Assembly (NCBI GenBank): GCA_964343975.1 | Contig: CAYFLU010000084.1 | Span: 1 to 14,232 of the forward strand | DNA length: 14,232 nt | Origin: SCUN01 sp964343975 | GTDB taxonomy: Bacteria; Acidobacteriota; Vicinamibacteria; Vicinamibacterales; SCN-69-37 | Reading direction: 5' to 3' | Shown here: positions 7,494 through 14,230 of the stretch, in pieces | Layout: each line of letters begins with the position of its first letter | Numbering within the stretch: position 1 is the stretch's first letter | Notes under the pieces: generated by a model | What the model was told of the DNA's origin: nothing | Database searches by the model: none | The model's input: the letters and a program-made list of their open reading frames with translations, nothing else | Made by a program: the position numbers and the translations under genes

Positions 7494-7835
7494 ATGACCG
7501 ATTCGTGGCACCGCACGGCCGTGGCGCTGAGTCGCACGTTCACGTTCGCGTCGTTCGCGGATGCGATGGCCTTCGTCAATCGACTTGCCGACTACGCCGA
7601 GCGGGTCGATCACCATCCAGATCTCGACATCCGCTATCGCAAGGTCACCGTCACCTGGACCACGCACGACGTTGGCACGCTGACTGCCCGCGACGAGGCC
7701 GGCGCCGCGGAGACCGATCGGCTGGCGACGGACGGAACGACGCGGTCACCGACCTTACAGTCGCGGCTCGCGTTGACACGGCCCCCGACCACCGGCCCGC
7801 CGCGGGCGTCAAACCGGGCGGAGGCGCAGGCATGA
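7494..7835 (+). CDS. 4a-hydroxytetrahydrobiopterin dehydratase (pterin-4a-carbinolamine dehydratase)
   Basis: This 113-residue cytosolic enzyme dehydrates 4a-hydroxytetrahydropterin to quinonoid dihydropterin, recycling the cofactor of aromatic amino acid hydroxylases. The family core is complete from about residue 5: LSRTFTFASFADAMAFVNR, then the catalytic signature DHHPDLDIRY (His40, His41, Pro42, Asp43), VTVTWTTHD (Thr57-Asp59) and a LTARDEAGAAETDRLA helix. After residue 79 comes a tail of about 34 residues rich in Pro, Thr and Arg that the family lacks; it seems to be read-through to a stop that overlaps the next gene's ATG. No pterin-dependent hydroxylase is in the window, so its partner must be encoded elsewhere, or the protein has the moonlighting role known for some relatives. 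phhB and PCD are the usual names, but orthology to either is not shown. Confidence 0.88.
   Translation: MTDSWHRTAVALSRTFTFASFADAMAFVNRLADYAERVDHHPDLDIRYRKVTVTWTTHDVGTLTARDEAGAAETDRLATDGTTRSPTLQSRLALTRPPTTGPPRASNRAEAQA
7820..7824 (+). promoter_or_regulatory. Shine-Dalgarno site of the VWFA-related gene
   Basis: GGAGG inside the end of the dehydratase gene lies 7 nt before ATG 7832. It supports that start and the ATGA overlap. Confidence 0.65.
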
Positions 7836-8569
7836 AGCAGGCATCGATCTCGTTCGCGGTGGTGTTGGCGGTGACGCTCAGTGTCGCGGGCGTGGTTCCG
7901 GCGCTGGCACAGCCCGTGGGCGCCACAGCGGACGGCCCCGTCGTCGCCGTGGTGGTCGACGATGCCCATGTGAGGTTTGTGGACACGGTGCAGATGCGGC
8001 GCGTCATACGTGACGTGGTGGATCGCCTACTGCCCGACGGGAGCCTGATGAGCCTCGCATCGACCGGACGGTGGTCCACGCCGCTGGATCCCACCTTCGA
8101 GAAGGGGAAGGTCGACGGGAAGGTGAATCAACTGATGGGCCTGGGGCCGACCCCTGCGGATGCATCGCAGCTGCCGTCGACCGACATCGCGCGCCGTGCG
8201 CAGCTGACTTCGCAAACGCTAGCCGATGTGGTGTCGTCGATGGCGTCGATCTCGAATCGCCGTAAGGTCATCGTGCTCGTGTCGAGCGGCGCGGTGTTGA
8301 ATACGCTGACCGCCAACGAGCGACGTGAACTGCAAGCGACCTTCGCTGCGGTGGCCGCCTCGGCGTCGCGAGCCGGTATCACGTTGCTTGCGGTGGATCC
8401 GCGCGACTTCGGCGATCGCCCATTCAGCGGCCCCGACACGACAGTGGGCGAACGCCACGCCGCCCTGCGCGCACTGACGGGCACGCCGGTGATCGCTGAT
8501 CAGCCGGCGCTCGACGCCGCGATTCGCCAGGTGCTCAGTCAAGCCGAGCCCCGCACGACGCGGCGATAG
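7832..8569 (+). CDS. Secreted VWFA-related (Acidobacteria-type) domain protein, short form
   Basis: This is a 245-residue exported protein of unknown function. A signal peptide covers residues 1-26 with likely cleavage after ALA. The mature part has a VWA-like Rossmann fold: the first strand VVAVVVDDAHVRF (37-49), a helix with RRVIRDVVDRLLPDG, SLMSLAS, then NRRKVIVLVSSG (142-153), a helix plus ITLLAVDPRDF (183-193), and a last LRALTGTPVIADQPALDAAI segment. This order matches the VWFA-related domain that is abundant in Acidobacteriota. It is shorter than the usual proteins of about 300 residues or more, lacking the N-terminal beta domain that precedes the VWA fold. The metal-site motif reads DDAHV, not DxSxS, so metal binding is doubtful. 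The start overlaps the dehydratase stop (ATGA) and has its own ribosome site. Extracytoplasmic protein-protein interaction is the likely role; the link to pterin metabolism is unknown. Confidence 0.8.
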   Translation: MKQASISFAVVLAVTLSVAGVVPALAQPVGATADGPVVAVVVDDAHVRFVDTVQMRRVIRDVVDRLLPDGSLMSLASTGRWSTPLDPTFEKGKVDGKVNQLMGLGPTPADASQLPSTDIARRAQLTSQTLADVVSSMASISNRRKVIVLVSSGAVLNTLTANERRELQATFAAVAASASRAGITLLAVDPRDFGDRPFSGPDTTVGERHAALRALTGTPVIADQPALDAAIRQVLSQAEPRTTRR

Positions 8570-8570
8570 C

Positions 8571-8693
8571 CGCACCATCGCACCGTCGCACTTTCGCACT
8601 GTCGCACTTTCGCACCCTCACATTCGCACCTTCGCACTCTGACCTTCGCACTGTGCACTGCGGAACGTTCGAACGTTCGCACCTTCGCACCGT
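8571..8693. repeat. CGCACYNT 8-bp tandem array
   Basis: Six consecutive 8-mers of the form CGCACYNT run from 8571 to 8618, starting two bases after the VWFA-related stop codon. After a 6-bp interruption two more lie at 8625-8640, one at 8647-8654, and two at 8678-8693. Two interruptions are 6-mers that look like deletion variants of the unit. The array, together with the palindrome at 8663-8678, fills most of the 164-bp gap before the MATE gene. No terminator hairpin with a T-tract is visible for the upstream unit. Confidence 0.85.
8663..8678. promoter_or_regulatory. 16-bp perfect palindrome, possible operator
   Basis: GAACGTTCGAACGTTC is identical to its own reverse complement and is also a direct duplication of the palindromic 8-mer GAACGTTC. 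It lies 55 bp upstream of the MATE start and 43 bp upstream of a -10-like TACAAT. Symmetry and position fit a dimeric repressor or activator site for the exporter operon. It may instead be a chance product of repeat expansion, since CGAACGTT has the same 8-bp length as the surrounding units. Confidence 0.4.
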
Positions 8694-8721
8694 GTCTGGG
8701 CCACCTTCTCTCCACGGAAAG

Positions 8722-8727
8722 TACAAT
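8722..8727 (+). promoter_or_regulatory. -10-like element of a possible leaderless promoter for the MATE gene
   Basis: TACAAT matches the TATAAT consensus in five of six positions. The ATG at 8734 starts 7 bp after it, where transcription would be expected to begin, and no Shine-Dalgarno sequence precedes that ATG. Together this suggests a leaderless message. No good -35 hexamer is present 16-18 bp upstream, which weakens the call. Confidence 0.4.
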
Positions 8728-8733
8728 GTAGAG

Positions 8734-10074
8734 ATGCGCCGCGAACTGAGAGCCATGCTGTCACTGGCTCTACCCGTGATCCTCTCCGAACTCGGCTGGA
8801 TCATGATGGGCATCATCGACACAATCATGGTCAGCCCACTGGGCCCGGCCGCGATCGGCGCGGTCGGCACGGGATCGACGATCTTCATGTCGATCGCGCT
8901 CTTCGGCATGGGCACGTTGTTCGCGCTCGACACGTACGTGTCGCAGAGCTACGGCGCCGGTCGCATCGACGAGTGTCATCGCTGGCTGTTTGCCGGCGTG
9001 CAGCTGGCCGCCGTGTTGAGCGTGGCGCTCGTGGCGGCGCTGTCCGGCATCGTGTGGTGGCTGCCGAGCTTCGGCTTTCACCCGGCGGTGCTCGAGATCA
9101 TTCAGCCCTACATCGCGCGGCTGATTCTGTCGATCGCGCCGCTCCTGGCCTACGCGGCCTTTCGGCGATACCTCCAGGCGATGAACGTGGTGCGGCCGGT
9201 GATGGTCGCGCTGATCACGGCCAACCTGGTCAATGCCTTCGGCAACTGGCTGTTCGTCTACGGCCGGTGGGGGATGCCCGCGCTCGGCACGAACGGGTCG
9301 GCGTACGCCACGCTCGGCGCGCGCATCTACCTGGCGGTGTTTCTCTTCATCGTGATCTGGTGGCGCGAACGGCGCACGCCGTCCGGCTTGCACGACGTGC
9401 CGTTCGCGATCGATGTCGAGCGGATGTGGCGTGTGGCGCGCCTCGGCATTCCGGCCGCCGTGCAGATCACGCTCGAGGTCGGCGTGTTCGCGATGGCGTC
9501 GGCCTTGGCCGGGCGGATCTCGCCGCTCGCAATCGCGGCCAATCAAGTGGTGCTGAACATTGCGAGCTTCGTGTTCATGATTCCGCTCGGGCTTGGCGCG
9601 GGCGCCGCCGTGCGCGTGGGCCAGGCCATCGGTCGGCGCGACGCCCAGGGCGTGCGCATGGCCGGCACGAGCGCGTTCCTGCTCGCCAGCGGCTTCATGC
9701 TGGTCACCGCGGCGCTCTACGCCGTCATTCCCGGCCCCCTGATGCGGATCTTCACGCAGGACGAGTCGGTGCTCCGCGTAGGCGCCACCGTGCTGCTCGT
9801 GTACGGTGCCCTCCAGCTCTTCGACGCGTGGCAGGTCGTGGCCACCGGTGCCCTCCGCGGCCTCGGCGACACGCGCACGCCCATGGTCATGAACCTGGTC
9901 GGGCACTGGGTGATCGGGATGCCCGTCGCCTACTGGCTCTGCTTCAATCGGGGCTGGGGTGTCGTCGGCCTGTGGCTCGGCCTGTCGGTCGGCCTTACCA
10001 TTGTGGGTGTGGTCCTGACCGCCGTGTGGCGCGTCCGGTCGCGTGCCGTCGTCTTCGGAGGCTCGAGCGTATGA
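8734..10074 (+). CDS. MATE family multidrug/metabolite efflux transporter (NorM-like)
   Basis: This 446-residue inner-membrane antiporter is expected to export cationic drugs or metabolites in exchange for H+ or Na+. The length and about twelve hydrophobic helices fit the family, and the two-lobe MATE repeat is evident: the N-terminal lobe has MGIIDTIMVSPLGPAAIGAVG near residues 24-45 and GTLFALDTYVSQSYGAG soon after, and the C-terminal lobe has AIAANQVVLNIASFVFMIP and GLGAGAAVRVGQAIGRRD around 267-308. RGLGDTRTPM, a common MATE motif, comes before the last helices. ATG 8734 is chosen because the hydrophobic domain starts just after it; the frame is open to 8653 but that part is repeat-derived. 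The stop overlaps the ATG of the M2 peptidase gene, so the two are probably co-translated. The substrate is not predictable. Confidence 0.93.
   Translation: MRRELRAMLSLALPVILSELGWIMMGIIDTIMVSPLGPAAIGAVGTGSTIFMSIALFGMGTLFALDTYVSQSYGAGRIDECHRWLFAGVQLAAVLSVALVAALSGIVWWLPSFGFHPAVLEIIQPYIARLILSIAPLLAYAAFRRYLQAMNVVRPVMVALITANLVNAFGNWLFVYGRWGMPALGTNGSAYATLGARIYLAVFLFIVIWWRERRTPSGLHDVPFAIDVERMWRVARLGIPAAVQITLEVGVFAMASALAGRISPLAIAANQVVLNIASFVFMIPLGLGAGAAVRVGQAIGRRDAQGVRMAGTSAFLLASGFMLVTAALYAVIPGPLMRIFTQDESVLRVGATVLLVYGALQLFDAWQVVATGALRGLGDTRTPMVMNLVGHWVIGMPVAYWLCFNRGWGVVGLWLGLSVGLTIVGVVLTAVWRVRSRAVVFGGSSV
10057..10061 (+). promoter_or_regulatory. Shine-Dalgarno site of the M2 peptidase gene
   Basis: GGAGG within the last codons of the MATE gene lies 9 nt before ATG 10071, fixing that start and the ATGA overlap. 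Confidence 0.7.
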
Positions 10075-11882
10075 AGCGTCTTCTCAGTGCAGCAGTGATT
10101 GGTCTCTCCGTGTGGGCAGCCGCCTGCAACAGCGCCGCGCCGGCGCCGACGGCAGACGATGCGAAGAAGTTCGTGGAGGCCGCCAACGCGGAGCTGCTGA
10201 AGCTCGGCGTCGAGCAGCAGCAGGCGGAGTGGGTGGCCGAGACCTACATCACCGACGACACGGAAGCGATTGGCGCCCGCGCCGGACAGGCGCTCAATGA
10301 CGCCGCCGCGCGCCTCGCCAAGGAAGCCGTGAAGTACGACAACGTGCAGGTGGCGCCCGACCTTCGCCGCCAGCTGACGTTGTTGAAGGTGGCACTCGTG
10401 CTGGCCTCGCCAAAGGATCCGAAGCAGGCCGAGGAACTCGCGAAGCTCGTCTCGTCGATGACGGCGACGTACGGCAAGGGCCGGTGGTGCAAAGACCCGA
10501 AAGACGAAAAGTCGTGCCTCAACATCGAGGGCGTGACGTCGATCCTCGCCAACTCGCGCGACCCGAAGGAACTGCGTGCCGCCTGGGAAGGCTGGCAGAC
10601 GGTCTCCCAACCCATGAAGAAGGACTACGTCCGCTTCGTCGAGCTTGCGAACACGGGCGCGAAGGAACTCGGCTTTGCCGACTCGGGCGCGATGTGGCGC
10701 GGCAAGTACGACATGCCGGCCGATGCGTTCACGAAGGAACTCGACCGGCTGTGGGATCAGGTGAAGCCGCTCTACCTCACGCTTCACGCCTACACGCGCA
10801 TGAAGCTGCACGACAAGTACGGCGATGTCGTGCCCGCGAACGGACCGATTCCGGCGTATCTGCTCGGCAACATCTGGTCGCAGGACTGGTCGAATCTGTA
10901 TCCGCTGATGGCGCCGCCGTCGGGCGATCCCGGCTACTCGCTCAGCAACATCCTGAAGACCCGCAAGGCGTCGCCGACCGACATGGTGCGGATGGGCGAG
11001 CGCTTCTACACGTCGCTCGGCTTCGAGAAGCTGCCTGACACGTTCTGGAAGCGGTCGCAGTTCATCAAGCCGCCGGATCACGACGTGGTGTGCCACGCCA
11101 GCGCGTGGGACGTGGATGCGGTGAATGATCTCCGCATCAAGATGTGCATCAGCCCGACCGAGGAAGACTTCAACACGATCCATCACGAGCTCGGGCACAA
11201 CTTCTATCAGCGCGCCTACAACACGCTGCCGCCGCTCTTCCGCGACAGCGCGAACGACGGCTTCCATGAAGCGATCGGCGACACGATCGCGCTCTCGGTG
11301 ACGCCGGAGTACCTCGTGAAGATCGGCATGATCGACAAGGCGCCCGACGCGTCGAAAGACACGGGCCTCCTGATGAACAAGGCGCTCGAGAAGATCGCGT
11401 TCCTGCCGTTCGGCCTGCTCGTGGATCAGTACCGCTGGAAGATCTTCTCTGGTGAGATCAAGCCCGAGAACTACAACAAAGCCTGGTGGGACCTGCGCAC
11501 GAAGTACCAGGGCATTTCCGCGCCGAACGAGCGCGGCGAGGAGTTCTTTGACGCCGGGTCGAAATACCATGTCGCGTCGGTGACGCCCTACACGCGTTAC
11601 TTCCTCGCGGCGATCCTGCAGTTCCAGTTCCACCGCGCGTTGGCAAAGGAAGCCGGGTGCACGCTGCCGCTCCATCGCTGCTCGATCTACGAGAGCGCCG
11701 CCGCCGGCAAGAAACTGAACGCGATGCTGTCGATGGGCCTGTCGCGCCCGTGGCAGGACGCGCTCGAAGCCCTGACCGGCTCCCGTGAAATGGACGCCAC
11801 CGCCATCGTCGACTACTTTGCGCCGGTCAAGAAGTACATGGACGACGAGCTCGCGAAGAAGGGCGTCAAGAGCGGCTGGTAG
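10071..11882 (+). CDS. M2 family peptidyl-dipeptidase (ACE-like), predicted lipoprotein
   Basis: This 603-residue zinc metallopeptidase resembles angiotensin-converting enzyme, which removes dipeptides from the C-terminus of oligopeptides. The N-terminus is a lipoprotein signal: basic MKR, a hydrophobic stretch, then AAAC with Cys19 as the lipidation site, followed by an Ala/Pro linker. It should sit on a membrane facing the periplasm. The zinc site is complete: HHELGH with ligands His372 and His376 and catalytic Glu373, and the third ligand Glu400 in GFHEAIGDTIALS. The preceding CHASAWDV and IKMCISPTEEDF stretch matches the ACE region that leads into the zinc motif. Length fits a single-domain bacterial ACE homologue plus a lipoprotein leader. 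It is coupled to the MATE exporter by ATGA overlap. Its 3' end overlaps the opposing rlmF gene by 17 bp. Confidence 0.95.
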   Translation: MKRLLSAAVIGLSVWAAACNSAAPAPTADDAKKFVEAANAELLKLGVEQQQAEWVAETYITDDTEAIGARAGQALNDAAARLAKEAVKYDNVQVAPDLRRQLTLLKVALVLASPKDPKQAEELAKLVSSMTATYGKGRWCKDPKDEKSCLNIEGVTSILANSRDPKELRAAWEGWQTVSQPMKKDYVRFVELANTGAKELGFADSGAMWRGKYDMPADAFTKELDRLWDQVKPLYLTLHAYTRMKLHDKYGDVVPANGPIPAYLLGNIWSQDWSNLYPLMAPPSGDPGYSLSNILKTRKASPTDMVRMGERFYTSLGFEKLPDTFWKRSQFIKPPDHDVVCHASAWDVDAVNDLRIKMCISPTEEDFNTIHHELGHNFYQRAYNTLPPLFRDSANDGFHEAIGDTIALSVTPEYLVKIGMIDKAPDASKDTGLLMNKALEKIAFLPFGLLVDQYRWKIFSGEIKPENYNKAWWDLRTKYQGISAPNERGEEFFDAGSKYHVASVTPYTRYFLAAILQFQFHRALAKEAGCTLPLHRCSIYESAAAGKKLNAMLSMGLSRPWQDALEALTGSREMDATAIVDYFAPVKKYMDDELAKKGVKSGW

Positions 11883-12753
11883 GATCGAACGACCAGGCGA
11901 GGGCGCGCGTCTTCTTTGCCCCCGTCGCCATCTCGAGCACCTGCATCGTCACCGGCTTCACGCGTTCGAGTGAACGCCGCAGGCGGGGCAGGTGCTCGCT
12001 TTTGGCGACGAGCGTCGTGAACCATCGGCACAGTCGCGGCCGCGCGGCACTCTCGGTGATCATCCGCTCGATGAATCCCACTTCACCGCCCTCGCACCAC
12101 AACTCGCCGGCCTGACCACCGAAATTCAAGGTGCGGTCTTTCCGCGCGATGCCCAGATTGCGCTGCTTGCGCGTCGTGCCCGCCGCGGCGCCTTCCGCGG
12201 ACGCATGAAACGGCGGATTACACATCGATGCCGCAAACATCTCGCCGGGATTCGTGACGCCCGCGAAGCAGCGCATCGGATCGGGTTGGTGCCGGATCTC
12301 GATCAGCGATGCGATCCGTCGATTCAGCCGCACGATCTGCCGTGCCCACCGCTGAGAGTTCCTGTCGGTCTCGCTGGCGACGAATGACCAGCCATACTCA
12401 CTGGCGCCGATGACCGGATAGATCGCGCCGGCGCCCGTGCCGATGTCGAGCACGCGCACGCCCGGCCCCGTCGGCACATCACCGCCGTCGGCCAGTAATT
12501 CCGCGAGGGCATGGATGTAGTCAGCGCGGCCCGGCACGCCGGGGCACAGCGCGCCGGGTGGCAGGTCCCACGCCGTGAGGCCGTAGGCGTCAACGAGCAG
12601 GGCCTTGTTGAGCGCCTTGACCGCTTCCGGATCGTTGAAGTTGATCGTGGCCTCGCCGCGCGGATTGGTACGGAGGAATTCCCGAAGAGCGGGAACGGCC
12701 TTGATCAGCCCGGGGAAGTCGTACGCCACGCGTCCATTATCGCTGCGGACCAC
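11866..12753 (-). CDS. rlmF: 23S rRNA (adenine(1618)-N(6))-methyltransferase RlmF
   Basis: This SAM-dependent enzyme of about 295 residues N6-methylates A1618 of 23S rRNA. Recognisable RlmF segments run in order: YDFPGLIKAVPALREFL near the start, DPEAVKALNKALL, AWDLPPGALCPGVPGRADYIH, the SAM-binding VLDIGTGAGAIYPVIG (101-116), EYGWSFVASETD, catalytic NPPFHAS (Asn179 to Phe182), RNLG, LNFGGQAGELWCEGGEVGFI and WFTTLVAKSEHLP. Length is close to the E. coli enzyme (about 308). The start is uncertain: GTG 12753 is proposed, GTG 12729 is the nearest alternative, and neither has a strong ribosome site. The usual HPRN-type N-terminal motif is replaced by unrelated residues, so the true start could also lie slightly upstream. 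The frame open to 13107 crosses non-homologous sequence. Confidence 0.93.
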   Translation of the reverse strand: MVRSDNGRVAYDFPGLIKAVPALREFLRTNPRGEATINFNDPEAVKALNKALLVDAYGLTAWDLPPGALCPGVPGRADYIHALAELLADGGDVPTGPGVRVLDIGTGAGAIYPVIGASEYGWSFVASETDRNSQRWARQIVRLNRRIASLIEIRHQPDPMRCFAGVTNPGEMFAASMCNPPFHASAEGAAAGTTRKQRNLGIARKDRTLNFGGQAGELWCEGGEVGFIERMITESAARPRLCRWFTTLVAKSEHLPRLRRSLERVKPVTMQVLEMATGAKKTRALAWSFDPTSRS

Positions 12754-13030
12754 TGAGTAGGGTGTGTGGCGAGTGACTGAGCAGGGCGCCTGCCCGAGGC
12801 TCGTGGACTCTGTCCGTCGTCTTTGTGCACCCGTGTGCGAGGAGGAGGAGGAGGGCACGGGCGCCCGCGACGGTGGACAGATCCCCGAGCTCGTGCAGGC
12901 GCCGGAGAGGTGGTCGGGCCGACTGACATCTGCAGCCGGGCGACCAGGTCGAACGACATCACCACGTGATGTCGAGAATGAGTATCGCGTCGTGTTGCGG
13001 CGGCGGCGCGACGAGACCGTTTCCGCGGTG
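12754..13030. other. 277-bp gap between the metallophosphoesterase and rlmF genes
   Basis: Both flanking genes read leftwards. The gap holds an inverted repeat at 12954-12974 and a GGAGGAGGAGGAGG purine run (12840-12853), but no tandem array like those in the other gaps. An open frame at 12705-12965 on the minus strand is Pro/Arg-rich low-quality sequence that overlaps rlmF and is not supported as a gene. An rlmF promoter probably lies here, though I cannot place its boxes. Confidence 0.5.
12954..12974. promoter_or_regulatory. Inverted repeat, 9-bp arms with 3-bp centre
   Basis: CGACATCAC and GTGATGTCG are perfect inverted arms separated by CAC. The site is 57 bp beyond the metallophosphoesterase stop codon and about 200 bp before rlmF. 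No T-tract follows on the minus strand, so it is not a classical intrinsic terminator. It could be an operator or an RNA hairpin that stabilises the 3' end. Confidence 0.45.
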
Positions 13031-14230
13031 TTAAAACACGCGCGCCGGCGCTGGTCGCGGCGCCAGCGCGACGGTTGTCGACGCGCCCCAGGTGATGTCC
13101 ACCCCACCCGGAGCGGTTGTGGCGCCGCGATGCGCGTTGTAGAGGACTTCGCGCACCGTCATGCGCCGCGTGGCCATGTCGATCGTTGCCAGTTGAAAAG
13201 ACAGGCGCGTTTCGTCGGTGGCCGAGAGGTCGCCCTTCATCGGCGAATCGACGCGGAACGCGTGCAGCGCGAGCGTGCCTTCCGGGCCGGTCCAGTCGTA
13301 GAACTGATTCCAGTTCGAGTTGCCATGGAAGTAGGCCGTCACGTTCGGGTAGCGGCTGAGCACGCGCTCGAGCGCACTCTGTTCTCGGACGGACGGGACT
13401 TCAACCGTAGGCCCGTCTTCGAGCGCATCCACGAGCAGGTTCTCGAACTTGTCGGTCGGGTTGATGTCGCGCTGGCCGTTCGGGTTGGTGAAGTGCTTGC
13501 CTTCGGCGTCGGGCTGGTCGTGCGTGACGATCATCACCGGCGTCGTCGACGGAATGGTCGCGAGGTCGCGCATCATCCACTCGCGTGCCGACGAGTCGGC
13601 CCACACCGTCAGGAAGATGAAATGGACGCCGCCGATGTCGCGGGTGGTAAGTACGCGATCGCGGGGATACACGAGCGTGGCCGGCGTCACCGGTGTGGCC
13701 GGCTTCATCATGAGGTTGTAGAGACCGGCGAGTGCCGTGCCGTCGTGCGCCGGCTGCATCGGCCTTGGATAGCCGATGGCGTTCGACACATCGTGATTGC
13801 CAGGTACGGCGAACACCGGTGCCGGGCGTCCATTGTGATCGGTCACGCGCACGCCCTTCAGATACACCCGCTCGAACTCCGCCCAGGACACGGCGGCCGG
13901 CTGGATCGAACCGCTGTCGGTGACTTCCGCGCGATTCGCGATGTCGCCGCCGTTGGCCACGAAGTCGATGGGCCCGACCTCGAGCGAGGCGCCGATGCCG
14001 CCGTCTTTGGGCAGCTTCTGTGACGGCAGCGCGTTGATCGCCGTGACGAGCGCCTCGTTCACCACGGCGGCATCGACGTCGGTGCGACCACGGAACGTCT
14101 TCTTCGTCAGGCCGAAATGCGAGTCTGACGTGAAGACGAACTGGATCGTCGAGGGCGCGGCCGGGCCGGCCGCCGGAACGGCCGACAGGGCCGCAAGCGT
14201 GAGAGAGGCTGCAACAGCGAGAGCGCGCAT
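13031..14230 (-). CDS. Secreted calcineurin-like metallophosphoesterase
   Basis: This 399-residue protein is predicted to be exported: residues 1-21 form a short signal peptide (MRAL, Ala/Leu-rich core, small residues near PAAG). Dinuclear-metal phosphoesterase motifs are visible: TSDSHFG (Asp36, His38), NGGDIAN (Asp96), PGNHDVS (Asn145 to Asp147) and VTHDQPD (His237). The last canonical motif, GHxH, is replaced by HGNSN at 302-306. Residues 308-335 continue with QFYDWTGPEG and FRVDSPMKGD, probably conserved family features. The substrate is unknown; a periplasmic phosphodiesterase or phosphatase is plausible. The ATG is 2 bp from the window edge, so its ribosome site is not visible, but the signal peptide directly after it supports the start. 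The stop codon falls in a TTTTAA stretch followed by a 277-bp gap to rlmF. Confidence 0.85.
   Translation of the reverse strand: MRALAVAASLTLAALSAVPAAGPAAPSTIQFVFTSDSHFGLTKKTFRGRTDVDAAVVNEALVTAINALPSQKLPKDGGIGASLEVGPIDFVANGGDIANRAEVTDSGSIQPAAVSWAEFERVYLKGVRVTDHNGRPAPVFAVPGNHDVSNAIGYPRPMQPAHDGTALAGLYNLMMKPATPVTPATLVYPRDRVLTTRDIGGVHFIFLTVWADSSAREWMMRDLATIPSTTPVMIVTHDQPDAEGKHFTNPNGQRDINPTDKFENLLVDALEDGPTVEVPSVREQSALERVLSRYPNVTAYFHGNSNWNQFYDWTGPEGTLALHAFRVDSPMKGDLSATDETRLSFQLATIDMATRRMTVREVLYNAHRGATTAPGGVDITWGASTTVALAPRPAPARVF

Noticed and set aside
7310..7579. N-terminal extension of the polymerase frame by about 90 residues
   Set aside because: Most of it translates the ACACGGAG array (repeating CLRVSVS-type residues) and the opposite-strand dehydratase gene; polymerase-like sequence begins only at about 7309.
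7347..8693. CRISPR array reading of the repeat arrays
   Set aside because: The repeats are 7-8 bp (41 bp at the higher level) with near-identical spacers, and no cas gene is present, so they do not fit a CRISPR array.
8653..8733. Upstream start for the MATE gene
   Set aside because: The extra residues are encoded by the CGCACYNT array and palindrome and do not resemble a transporter N-terminus.
12705..12965. Small minus-strand gene between the metallophosphoesterase and rlmF
   Set aside because: The 86-residue product is Pro/Arg/Ser-rich, overlaps the start of rlmF and has no ribosome site or family resemblance.
12764..14023. 419-codon open frame on the plus strand
   Set aside because: It is antisense to the metallophosphoesterase, which has a signal peptide and four metal motifs; the plus-strand product is Arg-rich with no motif.
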